A stretch of 64,000 nucleotides of DNA from Saccharopolyspora kobensis (GTDB lineage Bacteria > Actinomycetota > Actinomycetes > Mycobacteriales > Pseudonocardiaceae), in assembly GCF_900108315.1 (NCBI RefSeq), contig NZ_FNVB01000007.1:405673-469672 (forward strand), given 5' to 3'. Position 1 is the first letter of the stretch, and the number at the start of each line of letters is the position of its first letter. Below the pieces are notes generated by a model. It had not been told where the DNA came from. It worked only from the letters and a program-made list of their open reading frames with translations, and did not search any database. A program made the position numbers and the translations under genes. Below, piece after piece: positions 51,185 to 59,792 of the stretch.

Positions 51185-51862
51185 ATGGGTGAGACGACGC
51201 GGCGCAGGGCGCCGGGGATGAGTCCCGAAGAGCGCCGGGCGATGATCATCACGGTCGCGATTCCGCTGGTGGCCGAGTACGGCGCGGCGGTCACGACCAA
51301 GCAGGTGGCGCGGGCCGCCGGGATCGGGGAGGCGACCATCTTTCGGGTTTTCGAGGACAAGGACGAGCTGATCTCGGCGTGCATGGAAGAAGCGCTCCGC
51401 CCGGATCAGGTGACGCGGGAGATCGCCTCGATCTCGCTCGACGACCCGCTGGCCGACCGGTTGCGTGCCGCGGCGGATGCGCTGGCCGCGCACCTGGAGC
51501 GGATCGGCACGTTGGCCGGAGCGCTGCACGCCACCGGGCATCCGAGCGGTGCGCGCAACGCCATGGCGGGCAAGCTCCGGACGAAGCGCGCGAAACGGCC
51601 CGGGTCCGCGGAGCAAGGGTCTGAGTCCGCGGAGCAACGGCCCGGGCCCGCGGAGCGGGAGGGCGGGCACCAGGTTCGCGATGCGGTGGCCGAGCTGTTC
51701 GAACCGGAACGGGATTCGCTGCGGCTGCCGCCGGACAAGCTCACCGCGATGTTCCTGGGATTCCTGTACACGCGCGGGCGCATGGGCGGCGAATCCGCCG
51801 GGGTGGAGCCCGCCGAGCTCGTCGACCTGTTCCTGCACGGCGCGCTGGCGGAGGCGAAATGA
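51185..51862 (+). CDS. TetR-family regulator with internal repeat insertion
   Basis: The 225-residue protein has an N-terminal TetR helix-turn-helix (V-A-E-Y-G-A-A-V-T-T-K-Q-V-A-R-A-A-G-I through A-T-I-F-R-V-F-E-D-K-D-E-L). Residues about 135-162 are an inserted Ser/Glu/Pro-rich stretch with three imperfect copies of S-A-E-Q-x, matching repeated GTCCGCGGAGCA-like DNA at about 51600-51655. The gene starts at the first transcribed base (leaderless) and overlaps the VOC gene by 4 bp. The operators upstream suggest self-control. Confidence 0.92.
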   Translation: MGETTRRRAPGMSPEERRAMIITVAIPLVAEYGAAVTTKQVARAAGIGEATIFRVFEDKDELISACMEEALRPDQVTREIASISLDDPLADRLRAAADALAAHLERIGTLAGALHATGHPSGARNAMAGKLRTKRAKRPGSAEQGSESAEQRPGPAEREGGHQVRDAVAELFEPERDSLRLPPDKLTAMFLGFLYTRGRMGGESAGVEPAELVDLFLHGALAEAK

Positions 51863-52233
51863 CCATCACCTTGAACCACACGATCGTCCCGGCCCGGGAC
51901 AACGCGGCGGCGGCCGACTTCCTGGCCGGGATCCTCGGCCTGCGCCGCCTGCCGCCGGACGGTTTCGACGGGAAGTTCGCCCCGGTCGAGGTCAACGACT
52001 CGCTGACCCTGCAGTTCATGACGCTGCCGGGCGTCGAACCGCACCACCTCGCCTTCGACGTGGCGCCCGAGGACTTCGACGAGATCCTCTCCCGACTCCG
52101 GGAGGGCGGCGTCCCCTTCGGCAGCAGCCCGATGGAACCGGACAACGGGCGGGTCGACCACCCGCTGTGCCCCAGAGGCCTCTTCTTCTGCGACGAAACC
52201 GGAAACCTCTACGAAGTCATGTCCCCGGCCTGA
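51859..52233 (+). CDS. VOC-family protein under TetR control
   Basis: The 124-residue protein is a single VOC fold: L-N-H-T-I-V-P-A-R-D-N at the N-terminus with a metal-binding-type His, a central H-H-L-A-F-D-V and a C-terminal C-D-E-T-G-N-L-Y-E-V. The ATG overlaps the TetR stop (ATGA), so it is the sole partner gene. It may bind or detoxify the compound sensed by the TetR protein. Confidence 0.9.
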   Translation: MTITLNHTIVPARDNAAAADFLAGILGLRRLPPDGFDGKFAPVEVNDSLTLQFMTLPGVEPHHLAFDVAPEDFDEILSRLREGGVPFGSSPMEPDNGRVDHPLCPRGLFFCDETGNLYEVMSPA

Positions 52234-52254
52234 CCCGGGGCGGCCGACCGCCGC

Positions 52255-52347
52255 GATTTCAATGGAATTCGCACGTCTGATTTCAATGGAATTCGCACGT
52301 CTGATTTCAATGGAATTCGCACGTCTGATTTCAATGGAATTCGCACG
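52255..52347. repeat. Four-copy tandem array of a 24-bp element (array B)
   Basis: A 24-bp unit, GATTTCAATGGAATTCGCAC followed by GTCT, is repeated four times starting at 52255, 52279, 52303 and 52327, with the last copy changed after its first 19 bases. Each unit has near-palindromic TTC-n4-GAA arms and an ACGTCT spacer. It aligns with array A at 11169 (17 of 24 positions), with the same 24-bp period. It lies between the converging VOC gene and choline-oxidase gene, on the VOC side of a terminator. Confidence 0.9.
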
Positions 52348-52368
52348 ACCGGAGATGCCGCGCAAAGG

Positions 52369-52407
52369 CGAAGGCCCCTCCAGGGCGGGGGACCGGAGGG
52401 GCCTTCG
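52369..52407. terminator. Bidirectional terminator hairpin
   Basis: A perfect 13-bp stem (CGAAGGCCCCTCC at 52369-52381 with 52395-52407) and a 13-nt loop lies after array B, between the VOC and choline-oxidase genes. Confidence 0.85.
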
Positions 52408-52508
52408 CAGCTACCGAACACCAAGCTGCTTTCGGGGAACAGCACCGGCTTCGGCATCGATCGGGTGAGATCGTTCGGCGGTGCGGGGCGCTGCGACCCC
52501 GCACCGGA

Positions 52509-54056
52509 TCAGCTGTTGTCCTCCTTCAGCATGTCCGAGCACTTCTCACCGATTGCCATGGTGGTGATGTTCGGGTTCACCGCCACCAGGAACGGCATCG
52601 CCGAGGCGTCCGCGACGCGCAGGCCATGCACGCCCTTGACCCGCAGCCGCGCGTCCAGCGGCTTGGTCGGGTCGTCGTCGGCACCCATCGGCACCGAGGC
52701 CGCCGGGTGGTAGACGGTGTTGTGGGTGCGCTTGAGGTAGTCGGCGATCTCGTCGTCGGTGCGCACGTCCGGGCCGGGGAACAGCTCCGCGCCCGCCCAC
52801 TCCTGCATCGCGGGCCGGGCCACGATCTCGCGGGCCAGCTTGATGCCCTCGGTCATCACCCGCATGTCGTGCGGGTCGGTGAAGTACCGCGGGTCGACCT
52901 TCGGCTTGTCCCGGAAGTCGCGGCTGCGCAGCCGCACCGTGCCGGTGGAGCGGGCGCGGGTGACGTTCGGGGTCAGGCAGAAGCTGTTCTCCGAGGTCGG
53001 GTAGCCCTGCCGCACGGTGTGCATGTCGAAGGGCACCGAACCGTAGTGGAACATCAGGTCCGGCCGGTCCAGCCCGGGCTCGGTGGTGGTGAAGATGCCG
53101 ATCTCCCACCACTGCGTCGAGTCGGTGACCATCGGCTGCTTGGCGTCCCAGCTGATCACGCCCTCCGGGTGGTCCTGGAGGCTGGAGCCGACGCCGGGGG
53201 AGTCCACCAGCACGTCGATGCCGAACTCGCGCAGGTGCTCGCCCGGGCCGATGCCCGAGAGCATCAGCAGCTTCGGGGTGTCGATGGCACCTGCGGAGAG
53301 CACCACCTCGCGGCCGGCGGTGACCGTGCGGGTGTGGATCAGGTCGGCGTCCAGGTACTGCACGCCGGTGGCGCGGGTGCCGTTGAAGGTCACCTTCTTG
53401 GCCCACGCCTGGGTGCGGATCTCCAGGTTCGGCCGGTCCAGGTTCGGGTGCAGGTAGGACACCGAGGACGAGGAGCGGGTGCCGTCCTCGCGGGCGTTGA
53501 TCTGGAACCAGTTGGCCCCGTGCACCACGGTCTTGCCGGAGTTGAACTCCGTGGTCGGGATGCCCTGCTGCTCGCAGGCCCGCAGCAGCGCGGCGCCGCA
53601 CGGGTCCTCCGGCGGGACGCTGCGGATGGTCACCGGGCCGCTGCGGCCGTGGTGGTCACCCGGCCCGTCGTTGGTCTCCAGCCGCTTGTACAGCGGGAAG
53701 ATGTCCTTGGCGCCCCACCCGGTGGCGCCCATCGACTCCCACTCGTCGAGGTCCTCGGCCGGCGCCCAGAACGCGATGCAGGAGTTGTGCGAGGAACAGC
53801 CGCCGAGCACTCGCGCCCGCGCGTGCCGCATGAAGGAGTTGCCGTTCTCCTGCGGCTCGATCAGGTAGTCCCAGTCGTAGCCGGACTCCAGCAGCGCCAT
53901 CCAGCGCTTGAGCTCCAGGATCGCCTTGTCGCCCACGTCCGACGGCCCGGCCTCCAGCAGGCACACGGTGACGTTCGGGTCCTCCGAGAGCCGTGCCGCG
54001 ACCGCCGCGCCCGCGCTGCCGCCACCGACCACCACGTAGTCGAACTGGTCTGTCAT
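52509..54056 (-). CDS. codA: Choline oxidase-type GMC flavoenzyme
   Basis: The 515-residue flavoprotein oxidises choline in two steps to glycine betaine. It has the ADP-binding G-G-G-S-A-G near the start and G-G-C-S-S-H-N-S-C-I-A-F-W-A-P, where His90 corresponds to the FAD-linking His99 of Arthrobacter choline oxidase. Other matching active-site segments are W-W-E-I-G-I-F (Glu318), H-Y-G-S-V-P-F-D (His337), T-V-Y-H-P (His450) and V-N-P-N-I-T (Asn494). This is much closer to choline oxidase than to BetA dehydrogenases. The ATG at 54056 is used. It is in a leftward operon with the permease and betaine-aldehyde dehydrogenase. Confidence 0.9.
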   Translation of the reverse strand: MTDQFDYVVVGGGSAGAAVAARLSEDPNVTVCLLEAGPSDVGDKAILELKRWMALLESGYDWDYLIEPQENGNSFMRHARARVLGGCSSHNSCIAFWAPAEDLDEWESMGATGWGAKDIFPLYKRLETNDGPGDHHGRSGPVTIRSVPPEDPCGAALLRACEQQGIPTTEFNSGKTVVHGANWFQINAREDGTRSSSSVSYLHPNLDRPNLEIRTQAWAKKVTFNGTRATGVQYLDADLIHTRTVTAGREVVLSAGAIDTPKLLMLSGIGPGEHLREFGIDVLVDSPGVGSSLQDHPEGVISWDAKQPMVTDSTQWWEIGIFTTTEPGLDRPDLMFHYGSVPFDMHTVRQGYPTSENSFCLTPNVTRARSTGTVRLRSRDFRDKPKVDPRYFTDPHDMRVMTEGIKLAREIVARPAMQEWAGAELFPGPDVRTDDEIADYLKRTHNTVYHPAASVPMGADDDPTKPLDARLRVKGVHGLRVADASAMPFLVAVNPNITTMAIGEKCSDMLKEDNS

Positions 54057-54126
54057 TGTCCGAATCTCCGTTTCTTCTCCGCGGGTTCCGGTCATCTCGC
54101 GCACCCGTGCGAGATGCCGGACCTCA

Positions 54127-55659
54127 TCAGGCGACCGGGCTGGTCTCGTCGTGGTCCGATGTGGACGCGTGGTCGGCGAGCACGCCGACCTTGTGGCGCT
54201 GAACGAACCAGTAGTACGCGAATCCGCCCACCGCCGCGACTCCGACGAACAGCATCGAGCTGTACTGCAGGTACCAGTGGTAGGGCGGTTCGGCGTTGTA
54301 GACCTCGCGGCGCGGCCAGGCCAGGTTGACCGTCATGCCCACGCCCCACAGCACTGCTAGCACGTTGACCGGCAGCCCGAGCTTGCCCAGGCTGAACCGG
54401 CCCTCCTCCTTGGTCGGCTGCCACTTGCCGCGTAGCCGCGCGATCAGCATCGGCACCGTGACCAGCAGGTAGGAGATGTAGATCAGGATGATCGCCAGGC
54501 TGGTGATGGCGGTGAAGATCTGCGGCTGGCCGATGTTGACCACCAGCAGCGCCACCGCGAGCACGCCGATGACCACCGCGGGGATCACCGGGGTCTGGAA
54601 CCGCGGGCTGACGCGCGCCAGCAGCTTGCCCGCGGGCAGCGCGTTGTCGCGGGCCATGGCGAAGGCGATGCGGATCGCCGCGGTGTGCACCGCCAGCACG
54701 CAGACCGTGATCGCCACGAAGATGGCCAGCAGGAACAATCGGCCGACGAACGGCCCCAGCGCGTCGTTGAGCACGAACTGCAGGCCGCTGGAGGCCAGCT
54801 CAGGCGCGGAGAAGTCGCGCGTGGCCATCATGCCGAACAGCAGGATCAGGCCGCCGAGGACGAACGAGGCGATCAGCGCCCGCAGGATCGCCTTGGGCGC
54901 GTTGCGGTGCGGGTTGATGGACTCCTCGCCCAGCGAGGCGGCGGTGTCGAAGCCGTACATCACGTACGACGAGGCGATCCCGGCGATCAGGAAGGCGCTG
55001 AGGTAGCTGCCGCCGAAGGCCGATTCGGTGCCGTTGGTGTCGAACACGACAGTCGGCGGGTTCACCGCCACCAGCGCCAGGGCGACGATCAGCAGCACCG
55101 CGGCGACCAGCTCGATGAACACGCCACCGCTGTTGATCCGGGCCATCAGCTTGACGCCGAAGGCGTTGACCAGCGTGGTGAACAGGATCAGCACCAGCGC
55201 CAGCAGGATGCCGTTGACCGCGGCGTCGGTGCTGTTGGAACCGTCGCCGATGACCTGGAAACCGGACCAGATCTGCGGGAGCGTGTTCTGGTAGGCCAGC
55301 GCGGTGGCCGAGATCGACACGATCGAGGCCAGCAGCATCATCCACCCGGCCAGCCAGCCGACGTGCTGACCGCCCAGCTTCTTCGCCCAGTTGTAGACGG
55401 AGCCGGCGATCGGGTACCGGGATGCCAGCTCGGCGAAACTCAACGCCACGAGCAACTGCCCCAGGAACACGATCGGCCAGGACCACCAGTAGGCGGGTCC
55501 TCCGAAGGAAAGGCCGAAGTAGGACAGTTGGAAGGTGCCGGTGAGCACCGAGATGTAGCTGATCCCGGCCGCGAAGGTGTGGAAGCCTCCGAGACTTCTC
55601 TTCAGTTTGTTGGTGTAACCGAACTCGTTGAGCTCAGCGTCATAATTGGGCGCGCTCAT
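54127..55659 (-). CDS. APC-family permease of the choline cluster
   Basis: The 510-residue membrane protein has about twelve helices and the amino acid-polyamine-organocation (APC) signature Y-P-I-A-G-S-V-Y-N-W-A-K-K-L in the second helix region, with G-F-D-T-A-A-S-L-G-E-E later. The ATG at 55659 was chosen over an earlier frame start at 55683. Its place between the oxidase and aldehyde dehydrogenase genes suggests that it brings in choline or a related amine. Choline is not the usual APC substrate, so this is an inference. Confidence 0.9.
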   Translation of the reverse strand: MSAPNYDAELNEFGYTNKLKRSLGGFHTFAAGISYISVLTGTFQLSYFGLSFGGPAYWWSWPIVFLGQLLVALSFAELASRYPIAGSVYNWAKKLGGQHVGWLAGWMMLLASIVSISATALAYQNTLPQIWSGFQVIGDGSNSTDAAVNGILLALVLILFTTLVNAFGVKLMARINSGGVFIELVAAVLLIVALALVAVNPPTVVFDTNGTESAFGGSYLSAFLIAGIASSYVMYGFDTAASLGEESINPHRNAPKAILRALIASFVLGGLILLFGMMATRDFSAPELASSGLQFVLNDALGPFVGRLFLLAIFVAITVCVLAVHTAAIRIAFAMARDNALPAGKLLARVSPRFQTPVIPAVVIGVLAVALLVVNIGQPQIFTAITSLAIILIYISYLLVTVPMLIARLRGKWQPTKEEGRFSLGKLGLPVNVLAVLWGVGMTVNLAWPRREVYNAEPPYHWYLQYSSMLFVGVAAVGGFAYYWFVQRHKVGVLADHASTSDHDETSPVA

Positions 55660-55814
55660 GCCCCGAACTCCTTTCCCGATCAACGCCGCCCGCCGGATGC
55701 GGGAGGGTTGGACCGGGTGGTTGCTTGCGTCGCGCGAAATGCGATCGCGACCTCTTGGGCCGCACAGGTGCGCTGCGGCGGTGGATCAACACCGCCGCAG
55801 CGCACCGAATCTCC

Positions 55815-57308
55815 TTACTTCCCGGAGAACCAGTTCTGCGGCCCGGGCCGCAGGTTCTGGAAGACGTGCTTGGCCTCCTGGTATTCACCGAGTCCGGCGC
55901 GGCCGAGTTCGCGGCCGATGCCGGACTGCTTGTACCCGCCCCATTCCGCCTGCGGCAGGTAGGGGTGGAAGTCGTTGATCCACACGGTGCCGTGCCGCAG
56001 CCGGTTGGCCACCCGCTGCGCCTTGGCCGGGTCACCGGTGAACACCCCGCCGGCCAGGCCGTAGTGGGTGTCGTTGGCGATGCGCACCGCGTCGTCCTCG
56101 TCGGTGAAGCGCTCCACCGTCAGCACCGGGCCGAAGGACTCCTCGACCACGGCGTAGGAACCCTGCTGCACGTCGTCGAGCACGGTCGGCAGGTAGTAGT
56201 GGCCGTTCGCGTAGCGCTCGCCCTCGGGGCGGCGGCCACCGGTGCGCAGGACAGCGCCCTCGGCGACGGACTTGGCCACGTATTCGTCGACCTTCTGCAG
56301 GTGCGCGGCCGAGATCAGCGGCCCGGTCTCGGCGTCGGCGTCGAACGGCCCGCCGAGGCGGATCAGCTCGGCGCGGCGGACGATCTCGTCCACCAGCGCG
56401 TCGTGCAGTTCGTCCTGCACGATCAGCCGCGCACCTGCCGAGCACACCTGGCCGGAGTGCAGGAACACCGCGGTCAGCGCGTAGTCCACGGCGGTCTCGA
56501 AGTCGGCGTCGGCGAAGACCACGTTGGGGTTCTTGCCGCCCAGTTCCAGGGCGACCTTCTTGACCGTGGCGGCGGCCGCGGCGGAGACCTTGCGGCCGGT
56601 GTGCAGGCCACCGGTGAAGGAGACCAGGTCGATGTCGGGGTGCTCGGAGAGCACCGAGCCGACCTCGGCGCCGGTGCCCAGCACCAGGTTGCCGACACCG
56701 GCGGGCAGCCCGGCCTCGGTCAGCGCGCGCATCAGCAGGATCGCGGTGCTCGGCGTGAGCTCGCTGGGCTTGAGCACGAAGGTGTCGCCCGCCGCGATGG
56801 CCGGGGCGACCTTCCAGGCCACCTGCAGCAGCGGGTAGTTCCAGGGCGTGATCATGCCGCACACGCCGACCGGTTCGTACTGCACGCGGCTGATCGAGTC
56901 GCGGGAGCCGGTGTCGACCAGGTGGCCCGCGTCGGTGCCCGCGATCTTGCCGAAGTAGCGGAAGCAGGCGGCGATGTCGTCCATGTCGAATTCGCTCTCG
57001 ACCAGCCGCTTGCCGGTGTCCAGCGATTCGGCGCGGGCGAACTCGGCCTTGTCGCGCACCAGGATGTCGCTGACCCGCAGCAGCAGGTCACCGCGCTCCC
57101 ACGGCGAGCTGGTCGCCCAGGAGCCCTCGTCGAAGGCGCGGCGGGCCGCGGCGATGGCGCGCTCGGTGTCGGCCCGCCCGCCCTCGGCCACGGTGGCGAC
57201 CAGTTCCCCGTCGGCGGGGCAGCGGATCTCGCGGGTGCGGCCGTCCGCGGCAGGCACCCATTCGCCGTCGATGAACAGCGTGGCCGCCGAATTCTCAGCT
57301 TGCGACAT
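55815..57308 (-). CDS. betB: Betaine-aldehyde dehydrogenase
   Basis: The 497-residue enzyme oxidises betaine aldehyde to glycine betaine with NAD(P)+. It has the catalytic Cys289 in H-S-G-Q-V-C-S-A-G-A-R-L, Glu255 in V-A-L-E-L-G-G-K-N-P, and the C-terminal W-I-N-D-F-H-P-Y-L-P-Q-A-E-W-G-G-Y-K-Q-S-G of this subfamily. ATG 57308 follows a plausible start region. It is the first gene of the leftward choline operon; the TetR gene diverges from it across a 486-bp gap that contains a 28-bp inverted repeat. Confidence 0.93.
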   Translation of the reverse strand: MSQAENSAATLFIDGEWVPAADGRTREIRCPADGELVATVAEGGRADTERAIAAARRAFDEGSWATSSPWERGDLLLRVSDILVRDKAEFARAESLDTGKRLVESEFDMDDIAACFRYFGKIAGTDAGHLVDTGSRDSISRVQYEPVGVCGMITPWNYPLLQVAWKVAPAIAAGDTFVLKPSELTPSTAILLMRALTEAGLPAGVGNLVLGTGAEVGSVLSEHPDIDLVSFTGGLHTGRKVSAAAAATVKKVALELGGKNPNVVFADADFETAVDYALTAVFLHSGQVCSAGARLIVQDELHDALVDEIVRRAELIRLGGPFDADAETGPLISAAHLQKVDEYVAKSVAEGAVLRTGGRRPEGERYANGHYYLPTVLDDVQQGSYAVVEESFGPVLTVERFTDEDDAVRIANDTHYGLAGGVFTGDPAKAQRVANRLRHGTVWINDFHPYLPQAEWGGYKQSGIGRELGRAGLGEYQEAKHVFQNLRPGPQNWFSGK

Positions 57309-57600
57309 GCTCGTATCCCCGTGATGTCGGTTGTGCTTAATGTGCTGGAACCGCACGACCTCGCACTTCTGGTGGCGGTGTGGTCACACAATGCCGCGAG
57401 AGCCGGCACTTCGCCACGCGAATCGTCGTCGTCGCATCGGGGCGAAATTCGACGAATGGTGCCTTCGGCACGCCGTGGTGCGATTTCACCTCCTGGCGGT
57501 GCATTCGGTGGCGGCCGTGCGCGGTCTTCGTTCAATTCCAGCGTCAGATCGATTCCACGACCTGGTGCGATTGCTCTCAGTGCCGCCGAAGACCCTAACA

Positions 57601-57628
57601 CCGGTGGTGTACATCTGTACATCACCGG
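57601..57628. promoter_or_regulatory. 28-bp inverted repeat, candidate operator of the choline genes
   Basis: The sequence CCGGTGGTGTACA-TC-TGTACATCACCGG, only near-symmetric at its centre and at one flanking base pair, lies between the betaine-aldehyde dehydrogenase start (57308) and TetR start (57795). Its core is two TGTACA copies 2 bp apart. The rest of the 486-bp gap holds no supported gene. The choline-type TetR (BetI-like) is the obvious candidate protein. Confidence 0.6.
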
Positions 57629-57794
57629 GCTCGGAGGATGTCGTTCTCCGTTGAAAATATGCGCTCCGAACAGCATGAACGCCAATTCGGTGACCTGGGC
57701 CGCATCGCGCGGGCACCGGGGCATGGCAGGCTGGGCGAGGTCATCCGGCCCGCTACCGGAGGTGGCCGGCAACACGGGAGGGACGCCGAAGCGA

Positions 57795-58364
57795 ATGTCG
57801 ACCACGCAGCCCGCGCCCGCCGCGCGCCGCAAGGACCCGGCCCGGCCCGAGCGCATCGCGCGCGCCGCGATCGCCGTCGTCGCCGAGCGCGGTGTGGACA
57901 AGCTCACCCACCGCGCGGTCGCGGCGCAGGCCGGGGTGCCGCTGGGGTCGACCACCTACTACTTCGCCACCCTGGACGACCTGCTGGCCAGCGCCCTGCG
58001 GCAGGCGGCCGCCGACGACGTCGCGCACCTGCGGGAGTGGGCCCGGCGGCTCGACGGCGACCTGGCCGTCGCGCTGACCGATCTGGTGCTGCACTACCTC
58101 GGCCCGGCCCGCGCGCAGACCGCGGTGGAGCACCAGCTCTACATCGCCGCGCTGCACAAGCCCGCGCTGCACGGCGCGAGCCAGGAGTGGGACAGCGCGC
58201 TGGCCGAGCTGTTCGCCTCGCTCGTCGACCCGGCCACCGGCCGCGCGCTGTCGGTGGTGTTCTGCGGATTGCTGCTGCAAGGCATCGTCCGGGAATCGGT
58301 GCCGAGCCGAGATGAAATCGAGATGATATTCCGCCGGGTGCTGCCGCGGCCTGCGGAAAGCTGA
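57795..58364 (+). CDS. TetR-family regulator, BetI-like
   Basis: The 189-residue protein has a TetR DNA-binding domain (I-A-V-V-A-E-R-G-V-D-K-L-T-H-R-A-V-A-A-Q-A-G-V-P-L-G-S-T-T-Y-Y-F) with the G-S-T-T-Y-Y-F helix seen in BetI-like and related repressors, and a TetR_C tail (A-L-H-K-P-A-L-H-G-A-S-Q-E-W). It is divergent from the betaine-aldehyde dehydrogenase gene and probably represses the choline operon until choline is present. ATG 57795 was chosen; no strong ribosome site precedes it. Confidence 0.9.
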   Translation: MSTTQPAPAARRKDPARPERIARAAIAVVAERGVDKLTHRAVAAQAGVPLGSTTYYFATLDDLLASALRQAAADDVAHLREWARRLDGDLAVALTDLVLHYLGPARAQTAVEHQLYIAALHKPALHGASQEWDSALAELFASLVDPATGRALSVVFCGLLLQGIVRESVPSRDEIEMIFRRVLPRPAES

Positions 58365-58633
58365 TTCCAGCAGGCATTTCTCGCCGGGTGTCCGATCGGT
58401 CAACATCGGATGTCCGTTGCATTGCACCGAATCCGGGGCTGTTGATCTAGCTGCCCGGGCCGGGAAGAATGGTGCCAGCGATCCGTGGCACCCTGCGCGC
58501 CGGGCGTGCGCCGCCGCCGGTTTTCAGCCCGGTGGAGCACATCGCCGGGCGTTTTTCCGGTGTACAACGGACTTGCCGCGTCGGGGCGTGGCTCGCTCCC
58601 AGCACATTTGATCAACTCAGGTGGGGTGAGACC

Positions 58634-59578
58634 GTGGGGCACAGCGAAGACCGCGAATTGGTGCCGCTTAAGTCGGATTTCGACACAGTGTGGTACGGGT
58701 TCCGCAGATCTCAGGTGAAGTTCTACATTCAGCAGACCGAGGCCGAGGTGCGGATGCTCGCCGAGGATCGCGACTCGGCGCTCAGCCAGGTCGGCGATCT
58801 GACCGCGCAGCTGGAGCAGGCGCGGGCCGAAGTCGACTCGCTCAAGCAGCAGCTCGACGAGCAGGCCCGCACGCCGGTCGATGCCGCTGCGCTGACGGAC
58901 CGCTTACGCCGGATGGTCCGGCTCGCCAACGATGAGGCGAACGAGGTGGTCGCCGCCGCGCAGGCCGCGGCGGAGCACGAGTGGGCGCGCAGCGAGCAGG
59001 CCGCGGCCGAGCTGCGCGAGCGCTACGAGAAGCTGGTCGCCGAGGCCGACGAGTGGCGGCGGCAGTCCGAGCAGCAGCGCAACGAGATGCTCGCCCGCAC
59101 CCGCGAGGAAGTCCAGGCCATGAAGCGCGAGGCCGAGGACTGCCGCCGCAAGCTCGACAACGACGCCGAGCAGCGGCGCACCCAGGTCGAGCACGACTTC
59201 GAGGTGTCCATGGCGGCGCGCCGCGAAGAGGCGATGCGCATCATGGCCGAGCGCGAGCAGGCCAGCCGGGAGGCGGCGCAGCGGCGGGTCCGCGAGGCCA
59301 CCGCGGAAGCGGAGCGGCGGATCCGGCGGGCCGACGAGTACGCCGAGACGATGCTGCGCATGCGGCAGGACCTCGCGCAGCGGGTCCGCGCCGCGCAGCA
59401 GGTGCTGGCCACCGCGGAACCGTTCCTGGTCGCGACGGAAGCGGGCGCGGCCACCGAGGGCTCGGACGGCTACGTCACCGAAGTGGTCCACAATGGACAC
59501 GTGCCGTCCGGCGACGTCGACGTCCCGGAGCAGCGCCACGAGGAGCCGGTGCCCGAAGGAGCGGCCGCCGGCGCCTGA
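58634..59578 (+). CDS. DivIVA-like coiled-coil protein
   Basis: The 314-residue protein begins with a DivIVA-like N-terminus (F-D-T-V-W-Y-G-F-R-R-S-Q-V-K-F-Y-I near residue 16) and continues as long coiled coil from about 30 to 270, with heptads of Ala/Leu alternating with Arg/Glu/Gln and a breaker at about 82. The tail is acidic and disordered. Proteins of this type (DivIVA, Scy, FilP) mark cell poles or organise growth in actinomycetes. The GTG at 58634 is the best start, though GGTGAG is a weak ribosome site. Confidence 0.8.
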   Translation: MGHSEDRELVPLKSDFDTVWYGFRRSQVKFYIQQTEAEVRMLAEDRDSALSQVGDLTAQLEQARAEVDSLKQQLDEQARTPVDAAALTDRLRRMVRLANDEANEVVAAAQAAAEHEWARSEQAAAELRERYEKLVAEADEWRRQSEQQRNEMLARTREEVQAMKREAEDCRRKLDNDAEQRRTQVEHDFEVSMAARREEAMRIMAEREQASREAAQRRVREATAEAERRIRRADEYAETMLRMRQDLAQRVRAAQQVLATAEPFLVATEAGAATEGSDGYVTEVVHNGHVPSGDVDVPEQRHEEPVPEGAAAGA

Positions 59579-59585
59579 GAACGCC

Positions 59586-59623
59586 GAGGTCTCGCGAGGG
59601 CCCGCGGGTTCTCGCGAGACCTC
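59586..59623 (+). terminator. Terminator after the coiled-coil gene
   Basis: A 13-bp perfect stem (GAGGTCTCGCGAG at 59586-59598 paired with 59611-59623) follows the stop codon by 8 bp. Confidence 0.75.
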
Positions 59624-59792
59624 TGCTGCCCGCACCCCCGCCGTCACCCGCCCGCCCGCTCGGCGGGCGGAGTCGATCACGAACCGCGAAGATCCTCACC
59701 GGCGGAGCCGCCCGGCGAGAACTCGCCGACACCTTCCGGGCTCCGTGCGTGATCACTAGGTTCGACTGGGATTCGGCGCAGTGGGAGGCGGA

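Noticed and set aside
52255..52347. CRISPR array
   Set aside because: The period is a constant 24 bp with no unique spacers, and no cas gene is present.
57331..57654. Plus-strand frame of about 107 codons in the choline control region
   Set aside because: Its C-terminus crosses the 28-bp inverted repeat and its composition is unlike a protein; no ribosome site seen.
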